NCBI RefSeq assembly: GCF_019264375.1
Contig: NZ_JAHVAI010000005.1
Coordinates: 182,396-246,395, forward strand
DNA: 64,000 bases
Origin: Sedimentimonas flavescens
Lineage (GTDB): Bacteria; Pseudomonadota; Alphaproteobacteria; Rhodobacterales; Rhodobacteraceae
Direction of reading: 5' to 3'
Of this stretch, positions 34,159 to 44,177 are shown one piece after another; position 1 is the stretch's first letter, and each line of letters opens with the position of its first letter. A program made the position numbers and the translations under genes. The notes beneath the pieces are model-generated. The model saw only the letters and a list, made by a program, of their open reading frames with translations, searched no databases and was not told the origin of the DNA.

Positions 34159-35159
34159 AGCGCCAGAACCAGGCCGAGCCCCGTCACCGAGACGAAGATC
34201 CAAGCCAGCGCACCCAGTGCCAGCGGCCGCAGGCCCTTGAGGCGCAGCTTGCCAATATCGGTTTCCAGCCCCATCGCGGCCAGCGCAGTGGTCAGCAGGA
34301 AGGCAGAGGTGCTGGCAATCGGGCCATGGAGCGCGTCGGGCAGGATCGCGGCGGAGTTCAGCGCGACCGCGCCCACGAAGCCCAGAACGAACCACGGCAT
34401 TGGCGCGCGCCCCGTGGCCTCGCTGCGCCCCGAGCGACGCGCGAGCGCGCCAAGGCTGAGGATCAGGGGCGCAAGCAGCATCAAGCGGCTCAGTTTGGCG
34501 ACGGTACCCGCCTGACCCGCGGCCTCTCCCTGCGCGAAGGCAGCGCCGACAGCTTGCGCGACCTCGTGGATGCTGGCGCCCGCCCAGAGGCCATAGGGTT
34601 CGGCGGCCAGATGCAACACGCCTGCGAGCAGCGGAAAGCCCAACATCGAAAGCGTGCCGAAGACGGTGACACAGGCGATGGCATAGGCCACGTCCTCATC
34701 GCGCGCGCGGGTGACGGTGTTCACCGCCAGCACCGCGGAGGCGCCGCAGACGGCGCTGCCCGCGGCGATCAACTCGGATAACTTCCGATCCACGCCAAGC
34801 ACATGGCCAGCCGCCTTGGTGAACAGGAAAGTGGCGATCAGCGTCAGCGCAATGGCCATCAGCCCCGGAACGCCGACCTCGGCCAGCTGTTCAAGCGTCA
34901 GGCGAAAGCCGAGCAGCACGATCCCGGCGCGCAACACGGGCCGCAGCGCGAAGGCGATGCCGGGTGCCGCCGCGCCGGGCACACCGCGCGCATTGCGGAT
35001 AAGGATGCCCGCCAGCATCGCCAGTACCATCGGGTTCAGCGCCGCGATGCCCGAGGCCTGCTGCGCCAGTGTTGCAACCGCTGCGATTCCGGCAGCAAGC
35101 ACCAAGCCCGGCGCGAGCCGGGAAAGCAGAGGGGCGGGAAGGGCGGTGGTCTGGGACAT
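34155..35159 (-). CDS. YeiH family putative sulfate/anion exporter
   Basis: A 334-aa integral membrane protein with about ten hydrophobic segments, of the conserved family PF03601 (YeiH). Signatures are NPMVLAMLAGILIRN, LLGFRLTLEQLAEVG, AAGSAVCGASAVLA and LWAGASIHEVAQAVGAA. YeiH proteins are predicted sulfate or sulfonate-related exporters, with no firmly proven substrate. It is transcribed divergently from a LysR-type gene, as yeiH is from yeiE. Its stop overlaps the convergent GAF-Fis gene by four bases. Confidence 0.88.
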   Translation of the reverse strand: MSQTTALPAPLLSRLAPGLVLAAGIAAVATLAQQASGIAALNPMVLAMLAGILIRNARGVPGAAAPGIAFALRPVLRAGIVLLGFRLTLEQLAEVGVPGLMAIALTLIATFLFTKAAGHVLGVDRKLSELIAAGSAVCGASAVLAVNTVTRARDEDVAYAIACVTVFGTLSMLGFPLLAGVLHLAAEPYGLWAGASIHEVAQAVGAAFAQGEAAGQAGTVAKLSRLMLLAPLILSLGALARRSGRSEATGRAPMPWFVLGFVGAVALNSAAILPDALHGPIASTSAFLLTTALAAMGLETDIGKLRLKGLRPLALGALAWIFVSVTGLGLVLAL

Positions 35160-35213
35160 GATCGGCTCCGTCAGGGTAGAGCCATCATGGTGCAGGCATG
35201 GTCATTCAATCCA

Positions 35214-35237
35214 ATTCATTATTCTTGCTTAATCAAT
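35214..35237. promoter_or_regulatory. LysR-type operator in the yeiH-lysR divergent gap
   Basis: ATTCATTA-N8-TAATCAAT is an imperfect inverted repeat (7 of 8 positions match), AT-rich in an otherwise GC-rich genome, with T-N11-A type spacing usual for LysR regulators. It lies 23 bases from the lysR start and 55 from yeiH, in the correct place to control both genes. Confidence 0.6.
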
Positions 35238-35259
35238 CGGAATTGTGAATGAGTTACGT

Positions 35260-36162
35260 ATGACCCTTGATCAACTTCGCATCTTCCTGGCAGTGGCCGG
35301 GCGCGGACATATGACCCGCGCGGCTCAGGCGCTTGGCCTGACGCAGTCCGCCGTCTCTGCGGCTATTGCCGCGCTTGAGGCGCAGCACGGGGTGCGGCTG
35401 TTCGACCGGGTCGGGCGCGGGATCGAGTTGACCGAAGAAGGCCGCAGCTTCATTCCCGCCGCGCGTGCGGTGCTCAGTCAGGCGGAATCGGCGCGGCTGA
35501 TGCTGGACGATCTGGCCAGCCAGACGCGCGGGCATCTGCGCATCTTCGCCAGCCAGTCGGTCGCAAGCTACTGGCTGCCCGCGCGCCTTGTGGCGCTGCG
35601 CGAACGCCATCCGGGGATCGAGGTCACGCTGAGCGTCGGCAACACGCATCAGGCCGCGCAGGCCGTGACCGAGGGGGCAGCCGATCTGGGCTTTGTTGAG
35701 GGGGATCTTCCGCCAAGCGATCTGCGCCGTCAGGTGGTTGCGCGCGATGAACTGGTGCTGATCATGGCGCAGGACAATCCGCTTGCCACCCGCCCGGCGC
35801 CCGGCGCGTCAGATTATCCGGCGCTGCGCTGGATCCTGCGCGAGACGGGCTCGGGCACGCGCTCGGTCTTCGAGGCGCATCTGGCGACCCTTGGGCTGAC
35901 GGTCGCGCAGCTTGAGGTCGTGCTGGAACTCCCCTCGAACGAGGCCGTTCTGGCCGCCGTCGCCGCAAGCCGCTCGGTCGCTGTTGTCTCGGCGCGGGCG
36001 GTGGGGGCCGGGCGCGGGCAGGGGCTGGCGGTGCATCGGCTGGCGGGCGAGGCGCGCCCCGAACGGCCCTTCGTTGTCATTTCGCACCCCGAGCGCCACC
36101 GGACCCGCGCGGTCAGCGCGATGCTCACGTTGATCGATGAGATGCGCGAAACCCGCGCCTGA
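35260..36162 (+). CDS. LysR family regulator, YeiE-like
   Basis: A 300-aa LysR-type regulator. The winged HTH occupies the first 60 residues (MTLDQLRIFLAVAGRGHMTRAAQALGLTQSAVSAAIAALE), followed by a two-lobed effector-binding domain (about 85-295). It resembles CysB/YeiE-group members, and its divergence from a YeiH exporter supports that. I chose ATG 35260 because LysR proteins normally begin at this residue; an in-frame GTG at 35245 would add five residues. The divergent gap carries a plausible LysR operator, so autoregulation and control of yeiH are expected. Confidence 0.9.
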   Translation: MTLDQLRIFLAVAGRGHMTRAAQALGLTQSAVSAAIAALEAQHGVRLFDRVGRGIELTEEGRSFIPAARAVLSQAESARLMLDDLASQTRGHLRIFASQSVASYWLPARLVALRERHPGIEVTLSVGNTHQAAQAVTEGAADLGFVEGDLPPSDLRRQVVARDELVLIMAQDNPLATRPAPGASDYPALRWILRETGSGTRSVFEAHLATLGLTVAQLEVVLELPSNEAVLAAVAASRSVAVVSARAVGAGRGQGLAVHRLAGEARPERPFVVISHPERHRTRAVSAMLTLIDEMRETRA

Positions 36163-36214
36163 TCCCGCGACTAAAGATAAATCCCCCGCAAAATTCCGGG
36201 TTTCTGCGGCTGCA

Positions 36215-36236
36215 ACTGTCTCGCCCCTGAGACAGT
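36215..36236. promoter_or_regulatory. Perfect dyad ACTGTCTC-N6-GAGACAGT upstream of the aldehyde dehydrogenase gene
   Basis: Two 8-base arms with a 6-base spacer, 107 bases before the aldehyde dehydrogenase ATG. A strong operator candidate. A partial copy (GTCTC-N6-GAGACAGT) appears at 63796-63814. The GAF-Fis regulator at 33178-34158 and the AraC regulator at 37945-38913 are candidate binders; the two-fold symmetry favours the Fis-type protein. Confidence 0.6.
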
Positions 36237-36342
36237 CGGGCCATGCCGCAGGTGCAGCCCTGCTATTCAGATCGGGCCCGATGCCACAGCCTCACCTCGT
36301 CCCGGGCCCATGGAGGGTCCGTCACTGAGGGAGGATAAAACC

Positions 36343-37869
<1,527 letters not shown>

Positions 37870-37889
37870 TACCTCCTCGCCCGGCTACT

Positions 37890-37917
37890 GGGCCGTCCCT
37901 TACGGGGCGGCCCTTTT
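37890..37917 (+). terminator. Terminator after the aldehyde dehydrogenase gene
   Basis: GGGCCGTCCC-TTAC-GGGGCGGCCC (37890-37913) with one G-T pair forms a 10-bp stem followed by TTTT. It lies in the 75-base gap before the convergent AraC gene. Confidence 0.85.
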
Positions 37918-37944
37918 GCTTGGCAAGGCGGAAGAAAGAAGGGG

Positions 37945-38913
37945 TTAACCCGTGCGGCGGAACTGCGAGGGCGTCTTGCCGATCTTGGTCTGGAAGGCGC
38001 GCGTGAAATAGGCCGGGCTGGTGAAGCCGAGCGAATTCGAGATCTCCTTGACCGGCAGGCGCGTGTCGGCCAACAGGCGGCGGGCCTCGAACATCTTGCG
38101 GTCTTGCAGCAGGTCAGAGGCCGCGCGTCCGCAGGTGGCCCGGCACGAGCGCGTCAGATGCGTCGGAGTCACCCCCAGTTCGGCGGCGAAATCGGCCACT
38201 CCGTGACCCGTGCGGAAATCGCGTTCCAGCAGGGCGGCGTAGCGCGCCACCAGCCGCTTGGCAGCCGAGGGTTTCGGCGCCTCGTCCGCCGCGGTGCCCA
38301 ACTGCCGCTCAAGCCAGACGCTGAGCAAGCCAAGATAGTGCTTGGCCGCGCGGTCTGATCCGGGGCTGTCGCTGTTCATCTCACGCTGGACCGAGTCGAG
38401 AATGCCCGATAGCTCAACCTGGCGCGAGTTCTCGCGGATGCGCAGGTGATGCGTCGCATGGGGCAGGCTGACGCCATGATCGCGCCCGAAGAACAGCGCA
38501 ACGCCATGGGTCTGCTGGCCGATCTCGAAGCCATGCATGACCCCGGCGGGGATGAAGATCGCGTTGTGCGGGCCGTAGCCGCGCGTGACGCCGCCAATGG
38601 TGATGCGGCCCTGACCACGGGTGAACCACAGCAGGCAGGGCTCGGAAAGCGCGCGCATCGCCTCCACCCGCCAGCGCCCACCATGGGCAAGGCGCGTGAT
38701 CGGCATGACGCGGATGTCCGAGGGCGTCTCGGGGAGCGTAGTGGCGCGCGCCGTGGGCGCGGTCGCAGCCTGCGTCTTGGGTTTCGCAAATTGCGACAGG
38801 GGCGGTGCGCTGAACAGTTTCAACGGTCGGACTTTCGCTGGGGCCGGTTTGGCGTGCTCGATTTTTTCTGAAGAATAGGCGCGAAGCCCCTTATTTCCAA
38901 CAGATTTCGCCAA
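37945..38913 (-). CDS. AraC family regulator with cupin sensor
   Basis: A 322-aa regulator. The N-terminal 60 residues are basic and low in structure; a cupin-like sensing domain follows (about 90-190, GRITIGGVTRGYGPHNAIFIPAGVMHGF). The C-terminal AraC double HTH spans about 220-320, with FAAELGVTPTHLTRSCRATCGRAASDLLQDRKMFEARRLL and ISNSLGFTSPAYFTRAFQTKIGKTPSQFRR. It is convergent with the aldehyde dehydrogenase gene. The target is unknown; regulation of alcohol or aldehyde metabolism is a guess from position only. Confidence 0.9.
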   Translation of the reverse strand: MAKSVGNKGLRAYSSEKIEHAKPAPAKVRPLKLFSAPPLSQFAKPKTQAATAPTARATTLPETPSDIRVMPITRLAHGGRWRVEAMRALSEPCLLWFTRGQGRITIGGVTRGYGPHNAIFIPAGVMHGFEIGQQTHGVALFFGRDHGVSLPHATHHLRIRENSRQVELSGILDSVQREMNSDSPGSDRAAKHYLGLLSVWLERQLGTAADEAPKPSAAKRLVARYAALLERDFRTGHGVADFAAELGVTPTHLTRSCRATCGRAASDLLQDRKMFEARRLLADTRLPVKEISNSLGFTSPAYFTRAFQTKIGKTPSQFRRTG

Positions 38914-38940
38914 GCATTGGCGGAGCGTTGCCGGTTCTCC

Positions 38941-39831
38941 TCAGGGTCGCACGATCTTGTGCCAGTCCCGCATTCGGGCACGAAACCAAGTACGCTGGCG
39001 CTTGGCATATTGGCGCGAAGCGGCCTGCGCACGGGCGCGAGCCTCGTCAAGATCGCAGTCGCCGCGCAGATAGTCGACCAGTTCGGGCGCGCCGATCGCC
39101 TTTGCCCAAAGCGCCTCCCGGTCCCAGATCGGTAGGATCGCGCGGACCTCGTCCAAGGCGCCTTGCTCCAGCATCAGATCGAAGCGGCGGTCTATCCGCT
39201 CGGCCAGCCAGTCGCGGTCAGCCTCGATCACCAGCGGCACGCAATCGGACAGCGGCAACAGCGGCGGCGGCGTGTCGTCCTGCCATGCGGCCAGTCCGCG
39301 CCCGGTCGCGCGCATCACCTCCCATGCGCGCTGAACCCGCATCGGGTTGAGCGGATCAACCCGGCCTCGCGTCTCGGGGTCCAGTTCGGCCAGCATCGCG
39401 TCGTGACCCTCACGGGTACGGCGCGCGTCCGCCTCGGCGCGCACCTCTGGCGGCGTGGCGGGAATGTCCGCCAGCCCCTCGGTCAGCGCGGTCAGGTAAA
39501 GCCCGGTGCCGCCCACGATGATCGGTCGCGGCCCACCCGCGCGATGCTCCGCGATCAGGGGCTGCACCTCGCGTAGCCAGTGCCCGACGGAATAGTCCTC
39601 GCCCGGCTGCCTATGGCCATAAAGCAGATGCGGCGCGCGGGCCTCGTCCTCAGCCGAGGGGCGGGCCGAAAGCACCCGCCAGCAGGACCAGATCTGAAGC
39701 GCATCGGCATTGACGATGACCCCGCCGCCGTCCCGCGCGATCTCCAACGCCAGAGCGGATTTGCCGCAGGCAGTGGCGCCGGCGATCAATACCGGCGCAT
39801 CGGGACGGATCTGGGGCAGGTTGTCGTTCAT
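38941..39831 (-). CDS. miaA: tRNA dimethylallyltransferase
   Basis: Adds the isopentenyl group to A37 of tRNAs that read UNN codons, including tRNA-Ser species such as the CGA one in this window. The 296-aa protein has the P-loop GATACGKS (18-25; usually GPTASGKS), the [11 protein letters not shown] motif with the catalytic aspartate, and [13 protein letters not shown]. It is divergent from pyrH across 135 bases and lies 27 bases after the AraC gene on the same strand. The isoprenoid donor ultimately comes from the Dxr pathway encoded downstream. Confidence 0.94.
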   Translation of the reverse strand: MNDNLPQIRPDAPVLIAGATACGKSALALEIARDGGGVIVNADALQIWSCWRVLSARPSAEDEARAPHLLYGHRQPGEDYSVGHWLREVQPLIAEHRAGGPRPIIVGGTGLYLTALTEGLADIPATPPEVRAEADARRTREGHDAMLAELDPETRGRVDPLNPMRVQRAWEVMRATGRGLAAWQDDTPPPLLPLSDCVPLVIEADRDWLAERIDRRFDLMLEQGALDEVRAILPIWDREALWAKAIGAPELVDYLRGDCDLDEARARAQAASRQYAKRQRTWFRARMRDWHKIVRP

Positions 39832-39900
39832 ATCCTTACGTCTTTTCAGTGGGTTGCGCAGGCTGCGTCAAAATCCCCGGGTCATGCCGCAATCCCGAGG

Positions 39901-39929
39901 TTGAACCTGCCCGTCATTTGCGACATTTT
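39901..39929 (+). promoter_or_regulatory. Possible sigma70 promoter of pyrH
   Basis: TTGAAC at 39901-39906 and CATTTT at 39924-39929 are separated by 17 bases, ending 37 bases before the pyrH ATG in the divergent miaA-pyrH gap. The -35 is good, the -10 poor. Confidence 0.3.
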
Positions 39930-39966
39930 GCGCGGCAATGACAACCTGCAGATTTGGGGGCCCGGG

Positions 39967-40698
39967 ATGACTGTCGATGCAGAGCCGACGGTGAAATACA
40001 AGCGCGTGCTGTTGAAGATCTCGGGCGAGGCATTGATGGGCGATCAGGGCTATGGCCTGCATCCGCCGACCGTTGCCCGTATCGCGCGCGAGGTCAAAAC
40101 CGTCCATGACATGGGTGTCGAGATCTGCATGGTGATCGGCGGCGGCAATATCTTCCGCGGCCTTGCAGGCTCCGCCCAGGGGATGGAGCGCACGACCGCG
40201 GACTATATGGGGATGCTTGCCACCGTCATGAATGCGCTTGGCATGCAGGCACAGCTCGAGGCGCTTGGTATCCACACCCGCGTGATCTCGGCCATTCCGA
40301 TGGATCAGGTTTGCGAGCCCTATATCCGCCGCCGCGCCGTCCGCCACCTCGAGAAGAAGCGGATCTGCATCTTCGCGGCGGGCACCGGCAACCCCTATTT
40401 CACTACCGATACGGCCGCCACCCTGCGTGCCAATGAGATGAACTGCGAAGCCATCTTTAAGGGCACCAAGGTGGACGGGGTCTATGACAAGGACCCGAAG
40501 AAATTCTCCGACGCCAAGCGCTACGATACCGTCAGCTATGACGAGGTGCTGCAAAAGAACCTCGGGGTGATGGATGCTTCGGCCATCGCGCTCGCCCGCG
40601 ACAACAACCTGCCGATCATCGTCTTCTCGCTCGACGAGCCGGGCGGCTTCCGCGGCATTCTGGCCGGTCAGGGCACCTATACGCGGGTTCAGGGCTAA
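39967..40698 (+). CDS. pyrH: UMP kinase
   Basis: Phosphorylates UMP to UDP, the entry to pyrimidine nucleotides. The 243-aa protein has the amino-acid kinase fold motifs: [11 protein letters not shown] near residue 15, [26 protein letters not shown] and [12 protein letters not shown] set the start at ATG 39967 by homology; the open frame extends 129 codons upstream through non-coding sequence and part of antisense miaA. The ribosome binding site is G-rich but not classical. frr follows 121 bases downstream; tsf and rpsB, frequent upstream neighbours elsewhere, are not here. Confidence 0.95.
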   Translation: MTVDAEPTVKYKRVLLKISGEALMGDQGYGLHPPTVARIAREVKTVHDMGVEICMVIGGGNIFRGLAGSAQGMERTTADYMGMLATVMNALGMQAQLEALGIHTRVISAIPMDQVCEPYIRRRAVRHLEKKRICIFAAGTGNPYFTTDTAATLRANEMNCEAIFKGTKVDGVYDKDPKKFSDAKRYDTVSYDEVLQKNLGVMDASAIALARDNNLPIIVFSLDEPGGFRGILAGQGTYTRVQG

Positions 40699-40715
40699 CT
40701 ATCCCGTTCTTCTTG

Positions 40716-40752
40716 GCCAAAATACCTCGGGGGTTCGGGGGCGGCGCCCCCG
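40716..40752. repeat. Dispersed intergenic repeat, copy 3
   Basis: GCCAAAATACCTCGGGGGT at 40716-40734 is followed by the hairpin CGGGGGC-GGC-GCCCCCG (40736-40752). It lies in the 121-base pyrH-frr gap. The hairpin lacks a T-run on either strand, so it is unlikely to be a simple terminator. Confidence 0.7.
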
Positions 40753-40819
40753 TTCTACCCCTACCCATCGGGCGTAAAGCCCGCTAAAAAGACACACGAT
40801 CAAAGACCCGGGAGGACCC

Positions 40820-41383
40820 ATGTCCGACGATATCGAAATCGACACCGACGACCTTGAACGCCGCATGGATGGCGCGATGGCCGCGCTCAAACACGAATTC
40901 GGCACCCTGCGCACCGGTCGCGCCTCGGCCTCGATGGTTGAGCCGATCATGGTCGACGCCTACGGCTCGCTCGTCCCGATCAACCAGGTGGGTACGATCA
41001 ACGTTCCCGAACCGCGCATGGTCACCGTGAACGTCTGGGACAAGGGCCTGATCAACAAGGTGGAAAAGGCGATCCGCGAGTCGGGTCTGGGGATCAACCC
41101 GCAGACCAACGGCCCGATCATCATGCTGCCGATCCCCGAACTGAACGAAGAACGCCGCCGCGAGCTGACCAAGGTCGCCGCGCAATACGCCGAGCAGGCC
41201 CGCATCGCCATCCGCAACGTGCGCCGCGACGGCATGGACCAGATCAAGAAGGCCAAGGGCAACGGTATGTCGGAAGACGACGTGAAGTTCTGGGAGTCCG
41301 AGGTCGAAGATCTGACCAAGAAGCACATCGGGGTTGTCGATAAGGCGCTCGAGGCGAAACAAGCCGAGATCATGCAGGTCTGA
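40820..41383 (+). CDS. frr: Ribosome recycling factor
   Basis: Splits post-termination ribosomes together with EF-G. The 187-aa protein has the three-helix-bundle motifs [65 protein letters not shown] and the C-terminal [21 protein letters not shown], all near-canonical. Start at 40820 with GGGAGG upstream. The uppS gene follows 41 bases downstream in the usual pyrH-frr-uppS-cdsA-dxr-rseP-bamA order. Confidence 0.97.
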   Translation: MSDDIEIDTDDLERRMDGAMAALKHEFGTLRTGRASASMVEPIMVDAYGSLVPINQVGTINVPEPRMVTVNVWDKGLINKVEKAIRESGLGINPQTNGPIIMLPIPELNEERRRELTKVAAQYAEQARIAIRNVRRDGMDQIKKAKGNGMSEDDVKFWESEVEDLTKKHIGVVDKALEAKQAEIMQV

Positions 41384-41424
41384 CCCCCGGGTCCGACCGT
41401 CGATCCGCAGTGAAAGGCGGCCCC

Positions 41425-42189
41425 ATGGTGCTCAGCGCCTCCGACCAGCCAGATCCGGGTACGCCGGCCGCCATCAGCGGCGTCGATTATGGCGTTGCCC
41501 ATGTGGCGATCATCATGGATGGCAACGGGCGGTGGGCCGTCAACCGCGGCTGGCCCCGTCTGGCGGGGCACCGCCGTGGCGCCGAGCGCGTGAAGGAAAT
41601 CGTCCGCGCCGCGCCCGAGATGGGGGTCAAGTACCTCACCGTCTATGCCTTCTCCACCGAGAACTGGAAACGCTCGACCGAGGAAGTTCTGGGTCTGATG
41701 GCGCTGTTCGGGCGCTACATCGAGAAAGAGGCCGACGGTCTCTCGCGAGAGGGGGTCCGTCTGCGGTTCATCGGCGAGCGTGGGCGCCTCGACAAGCGAC
41801 TCGTGAAGCTGATGGAGGGGATCGAGGAGCGCACGCGCGCCAATACCCGCCTGACACTGACCGTTGCCATCAATTATGGCGGGCGCAACGAGCTGGCCCG
41901 CGCGGCTGCGCAACTGGCGCGCGACCATGCCGAGGGCCGCATCGGCGCCGAGGACCTGACCGAGGCGGCGCTGGCCGAGCGTCTCGATACCGCGGGTCTG
42001 CCCGACCCCGATCTTGTGATCCGCACATCGGGCGAGACGCGCACATCGAATTTCCTGCCCTGGCAGGCGGCCTATTCCGAATATGAATTCACCCCGACCC
42101 TGTGGCCCGATTTCTCCCCGCAGGAGCTTGCCGCGATTCTGAGCCGTTTCGGCGCGCGCGAACGGCGCTTTGGCGGGGCCACCGCATGA
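41425..42189 (+). CDS. uppS: Undecaprenyl diphosphate synthase
   Basis: Cis-prenyltransferase that makes the C55 lipid carrier for peptidoglycan and polysaccharide synthesis. The 254-aa protein has the catalytic IIMDGNGRWA with Asp32 and the substrate-binding GHRRGAERVKEIV, TVYAFSTENWKRS and RTSGETRTSNFLPWQ motifs. The start at 41425 has an AAAGG site; an in-frame GTG at 41410 is possible. It overlaps cdsA by ATGA. Confidence 0.95.
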   Translation: MVLSASDQPDPGTPAAISGVDYGVAHVAIIMDGNGRWAVNRGWPRLAGHRRGAERVKEIVRAAPEMGVKYLTVYAFSTENWKRSTEEVLGLMALFGRYIEKEADGLSREGVRLRFIGERGRLDKRLVKLMEGIEERTRANTRLTLTVAINYGGRNELARAAAQLARDHAEGRIGAEDLTEAALAERLDTAGLPDPDLVIRTSGETRTSNFLPWQAAYSEYEFTPTLWPDFSPQELAAILSRFGARERRFGGATA

Positions 42190-42992
42190 GTGCACCGCAG
42201 GCGACAAATGGCGGTGGACGTTGGGGCGATCTGCGGGCGCGGGTGCTTTCGGCCGTTGCGATGCTGGTACTTGGCGCGGGCGCGATCTGGTGGGGCGGGC
42301 TGGTCTTCGCCGAGCTGGCCATCGTCGTTTCGGGCCTGATGATCTGGGAACTCAGCGCCATGACCGCGCCCGAGCGCAAGTTCGAGGCGCGCGTTCTTGG
42401 GGTTCTGGCGTCGCTCATCCTTGCTGCGGTGCTTTGGCTGCACTCGCCGCTGGCGCTGGTTCTGCTGATCCTGCCCTCGGTGATCGGGGCGCTGACTCAG
42501 CGCCGCGACCGGGCGATCTATGCCGTTTATGCGCTGGCGGTGATGCTGACCGGTTACGGTCTGGTCGCCTTGCGCGCAGGACACGGGCTTGGCGCGATTA
42601 CCTGGATCATCGCGATCGTGGTGGTGTCTGATATTTCGGGTTACTTCGCCGGGCGCACGCTTGGAGGTCCGAAGTTCTGGCCCCGCATCAGCCCGAAAAA
42701 GACCTGGTCGGGCACCGTTGCGGGCTGGATCGGTGCGGCCATCGTTGGCTGGATCTTTGTTTTGTTCGGCGGGGGGCACGGCCTTATCTGGCTCTCGCCG
42801 CTGCTGGCTTTCGCCGGTCAGATGGGCGATATCGCCGAAAGCTGGATCAAGCGGCGCGCGAGCATCAAGGATAGCTCGCACCTGATACCGGGACATGGTG
42901 GCGTGATGGATCGCTTCGACGCGCTGATCGGCGCGGTGCTGATGCTGCTCCTGATCGCGCAGATCATGCCGCTGCCGCTGTCAGAAGGGTAA
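42186..42992 (+). CDS. cdsA: Phosphatidate cytidylyltransferase
   Basis: Makes CDP-diacylglycerol, precursor of membrane phospholipids, in the inner membrane. The 268-aa protein has about seven hydrophobic segments and the C-terminal signature SPKKTWSGTVAGWIG and IKDSSHLIPGHGGVMDRFDALIGA, which binds CTP and metal. It is tightly packed: ATGA overlap with uppS and a three-base gap to dxr. Confidence 0.95.
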   Translation: MSAPQATNGGGRWGDLRARVLSAVAMLVLGAGAIWWGGLVFAELAIVVSGLMIWELSAMTAPERKFEARVLGVLASLILAAVLWLHSPLALVLLILPSVIGALTQRRDRAIYAVYALAVMLTGYGLVALRAGHGLGAITWIIAIVVVSDISGYFAGRTLGGPKFWPRISPKKTWSGTVAGWIGAAIVGWIFVLFGGGHGLIWLSPLLAFAGQMGDIAESWIKRRASIKDSSHLIPGHGGVMDRFDALIGAVLMLLLIAQIMPLPLSEG

Positions 42993-42995
42993 GGG

Positions 42996-44174
42996 ATGCG
43001 CAGGGTTTCGGTTTTCGGCTCCACCGGCTCGATCGGGGTCAACACGCTTGATCTGCTGACGCGGCAGGGCGGGGCCGAGGCCTATCAGGTTGTCGCGCTT
43101 AGCGGCGGGCGCAATGTCGATCTGCTGGCCTCGCAGGCGCGTTCGCTTCGCGCCGAACTGGCTGTGACCGCGCATGAAGACTGTCTTCCGGCGCTGCGCG
43201 CGGCGCTGCATGGCTCGGGTATCGAGGCGGCGGCGGGGCAGGCGGCGCTGGTCGAGGCCGCCGCGCGCCCGACCGATTGGATCATGAGCGCAATCGTCGG
43301 CGCGGCGGGCCTTGCGCCGGGGTTCGAGGCGCTGCGCCATGGCACCACGTTGGCACTGGCCAACAAGGAAAGCCTTGTAACGGCGGGCCCGCTTCTGCTG
43401 GCCGAGGCCGAGCGTCACGGCGCGCGGATTCTGCCCGTAGACAGTGAGCACTCGGCGGTATTCCAGGCGCTTGTCGGCGAAGAGATGGAGGCGGTCGAGC
43501 GCATCATCATCACCGCCTCGGGCGGTGCCTTCCGCGACTGGCCGCTGGACCGGCTGGCTACGGCAAGCGTGGCCGAGGCGTCGAGCCACCCGAATTGGGC
43601 GATGGGCCAGCGGATCACCATCGACTCGGCTTCCATGTTCAACAAGGCGCTGGAAGTCATTGAAACTAAGGAATACTTCCGCGTCGATCCCGAGATGATC
43701 GAGGTGCTGGTGCATCCCGAAAGCCTGGTGCATGCGCTGGTCGGTTTCCGCGACGGCGCGCTGATGGCGCATCTGGGCGCGCCGGACATGCGCCACGCCA
43801 TCGGCTATGCGCTGAACTGGCCCGAGCGGGCCGAACTTCCTGTCGCGCGGCTCGATCTGGCGCAGATCGGCAGGCTGAGCTTCCGCGCCCCCGATCTGGC
43901 GCGTTTCCCAGCCCTGCGGCTGGCGCGCGAGGTGATGGAGATCGGCGGCACGGCGGGCGCCGCGTTCAACGCCGCCAAGGAGGCCGCGCTTGATGCCTTC
44001 ATCGACGAGCGCATCGGATTTCTCGACATGGCACATCTGGTCAAGCGGGTGCTCGCGCAGATGTCAACGCGTCAGGGCCTTGGAAATATTACCGTCAGCC
44101 TCGATAACGTCATGGCGACGGATGCGGAGGCCCGCGCCCTTGCCAGTGAATTTATTTCGACCGGAAGGATCTGA
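42996..44174 (+). CDS. dxr: 1-deoxy-D-xylulose 5-phosphate reductoisomerase
   Basis: Second step of the MEP isoprenoid pathway, producing MEP from DXP. The 392-aa protein has the NADPH-binding GSTGSIGVNTLDLL (8-21), the NKESLVTAG motif, LPVDSEHSAVFQ with metal-binding Asp and Glu, and MGQRITIDSASMFNKALEVIE. It provides the precursor for both UppS and MiaA encoded nearby. Confidence 0.97.
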   Translation: MRRVSVFGSTGSIGVNTLDLLTRQGGAEAYQVVALSGGRNVDLLASQARSLRAELAVTAHEDCLPALRAALHGSGIEAAAGQAALVEAAARPTDWIMSAIVGAAGLAPGFEALRHGTTLALANKESLVTAGPLLLAEAERHGARILPVDSEHSAVFQALVGEEMEAVERIIITASGGAFRDWPLDRLATASVAEASSHPNWAMGQRITIDSASMFNKALEVIETKEYFRVDPEMIEVLVHPESLVHALVGFRDGALMAHLGAPDMRHAIGYALNWPERAELPVARLDLAQIGRLSFRAPDLARFPALRLAREVMEIGGTAGAAFNAAKEAALDAFIDERIGFLDMAHLVKRVLAQMSTRQGLGNITVSLDNVMATDAEARALASEFISTGRI

Positions 44175-44177
44175 GTA

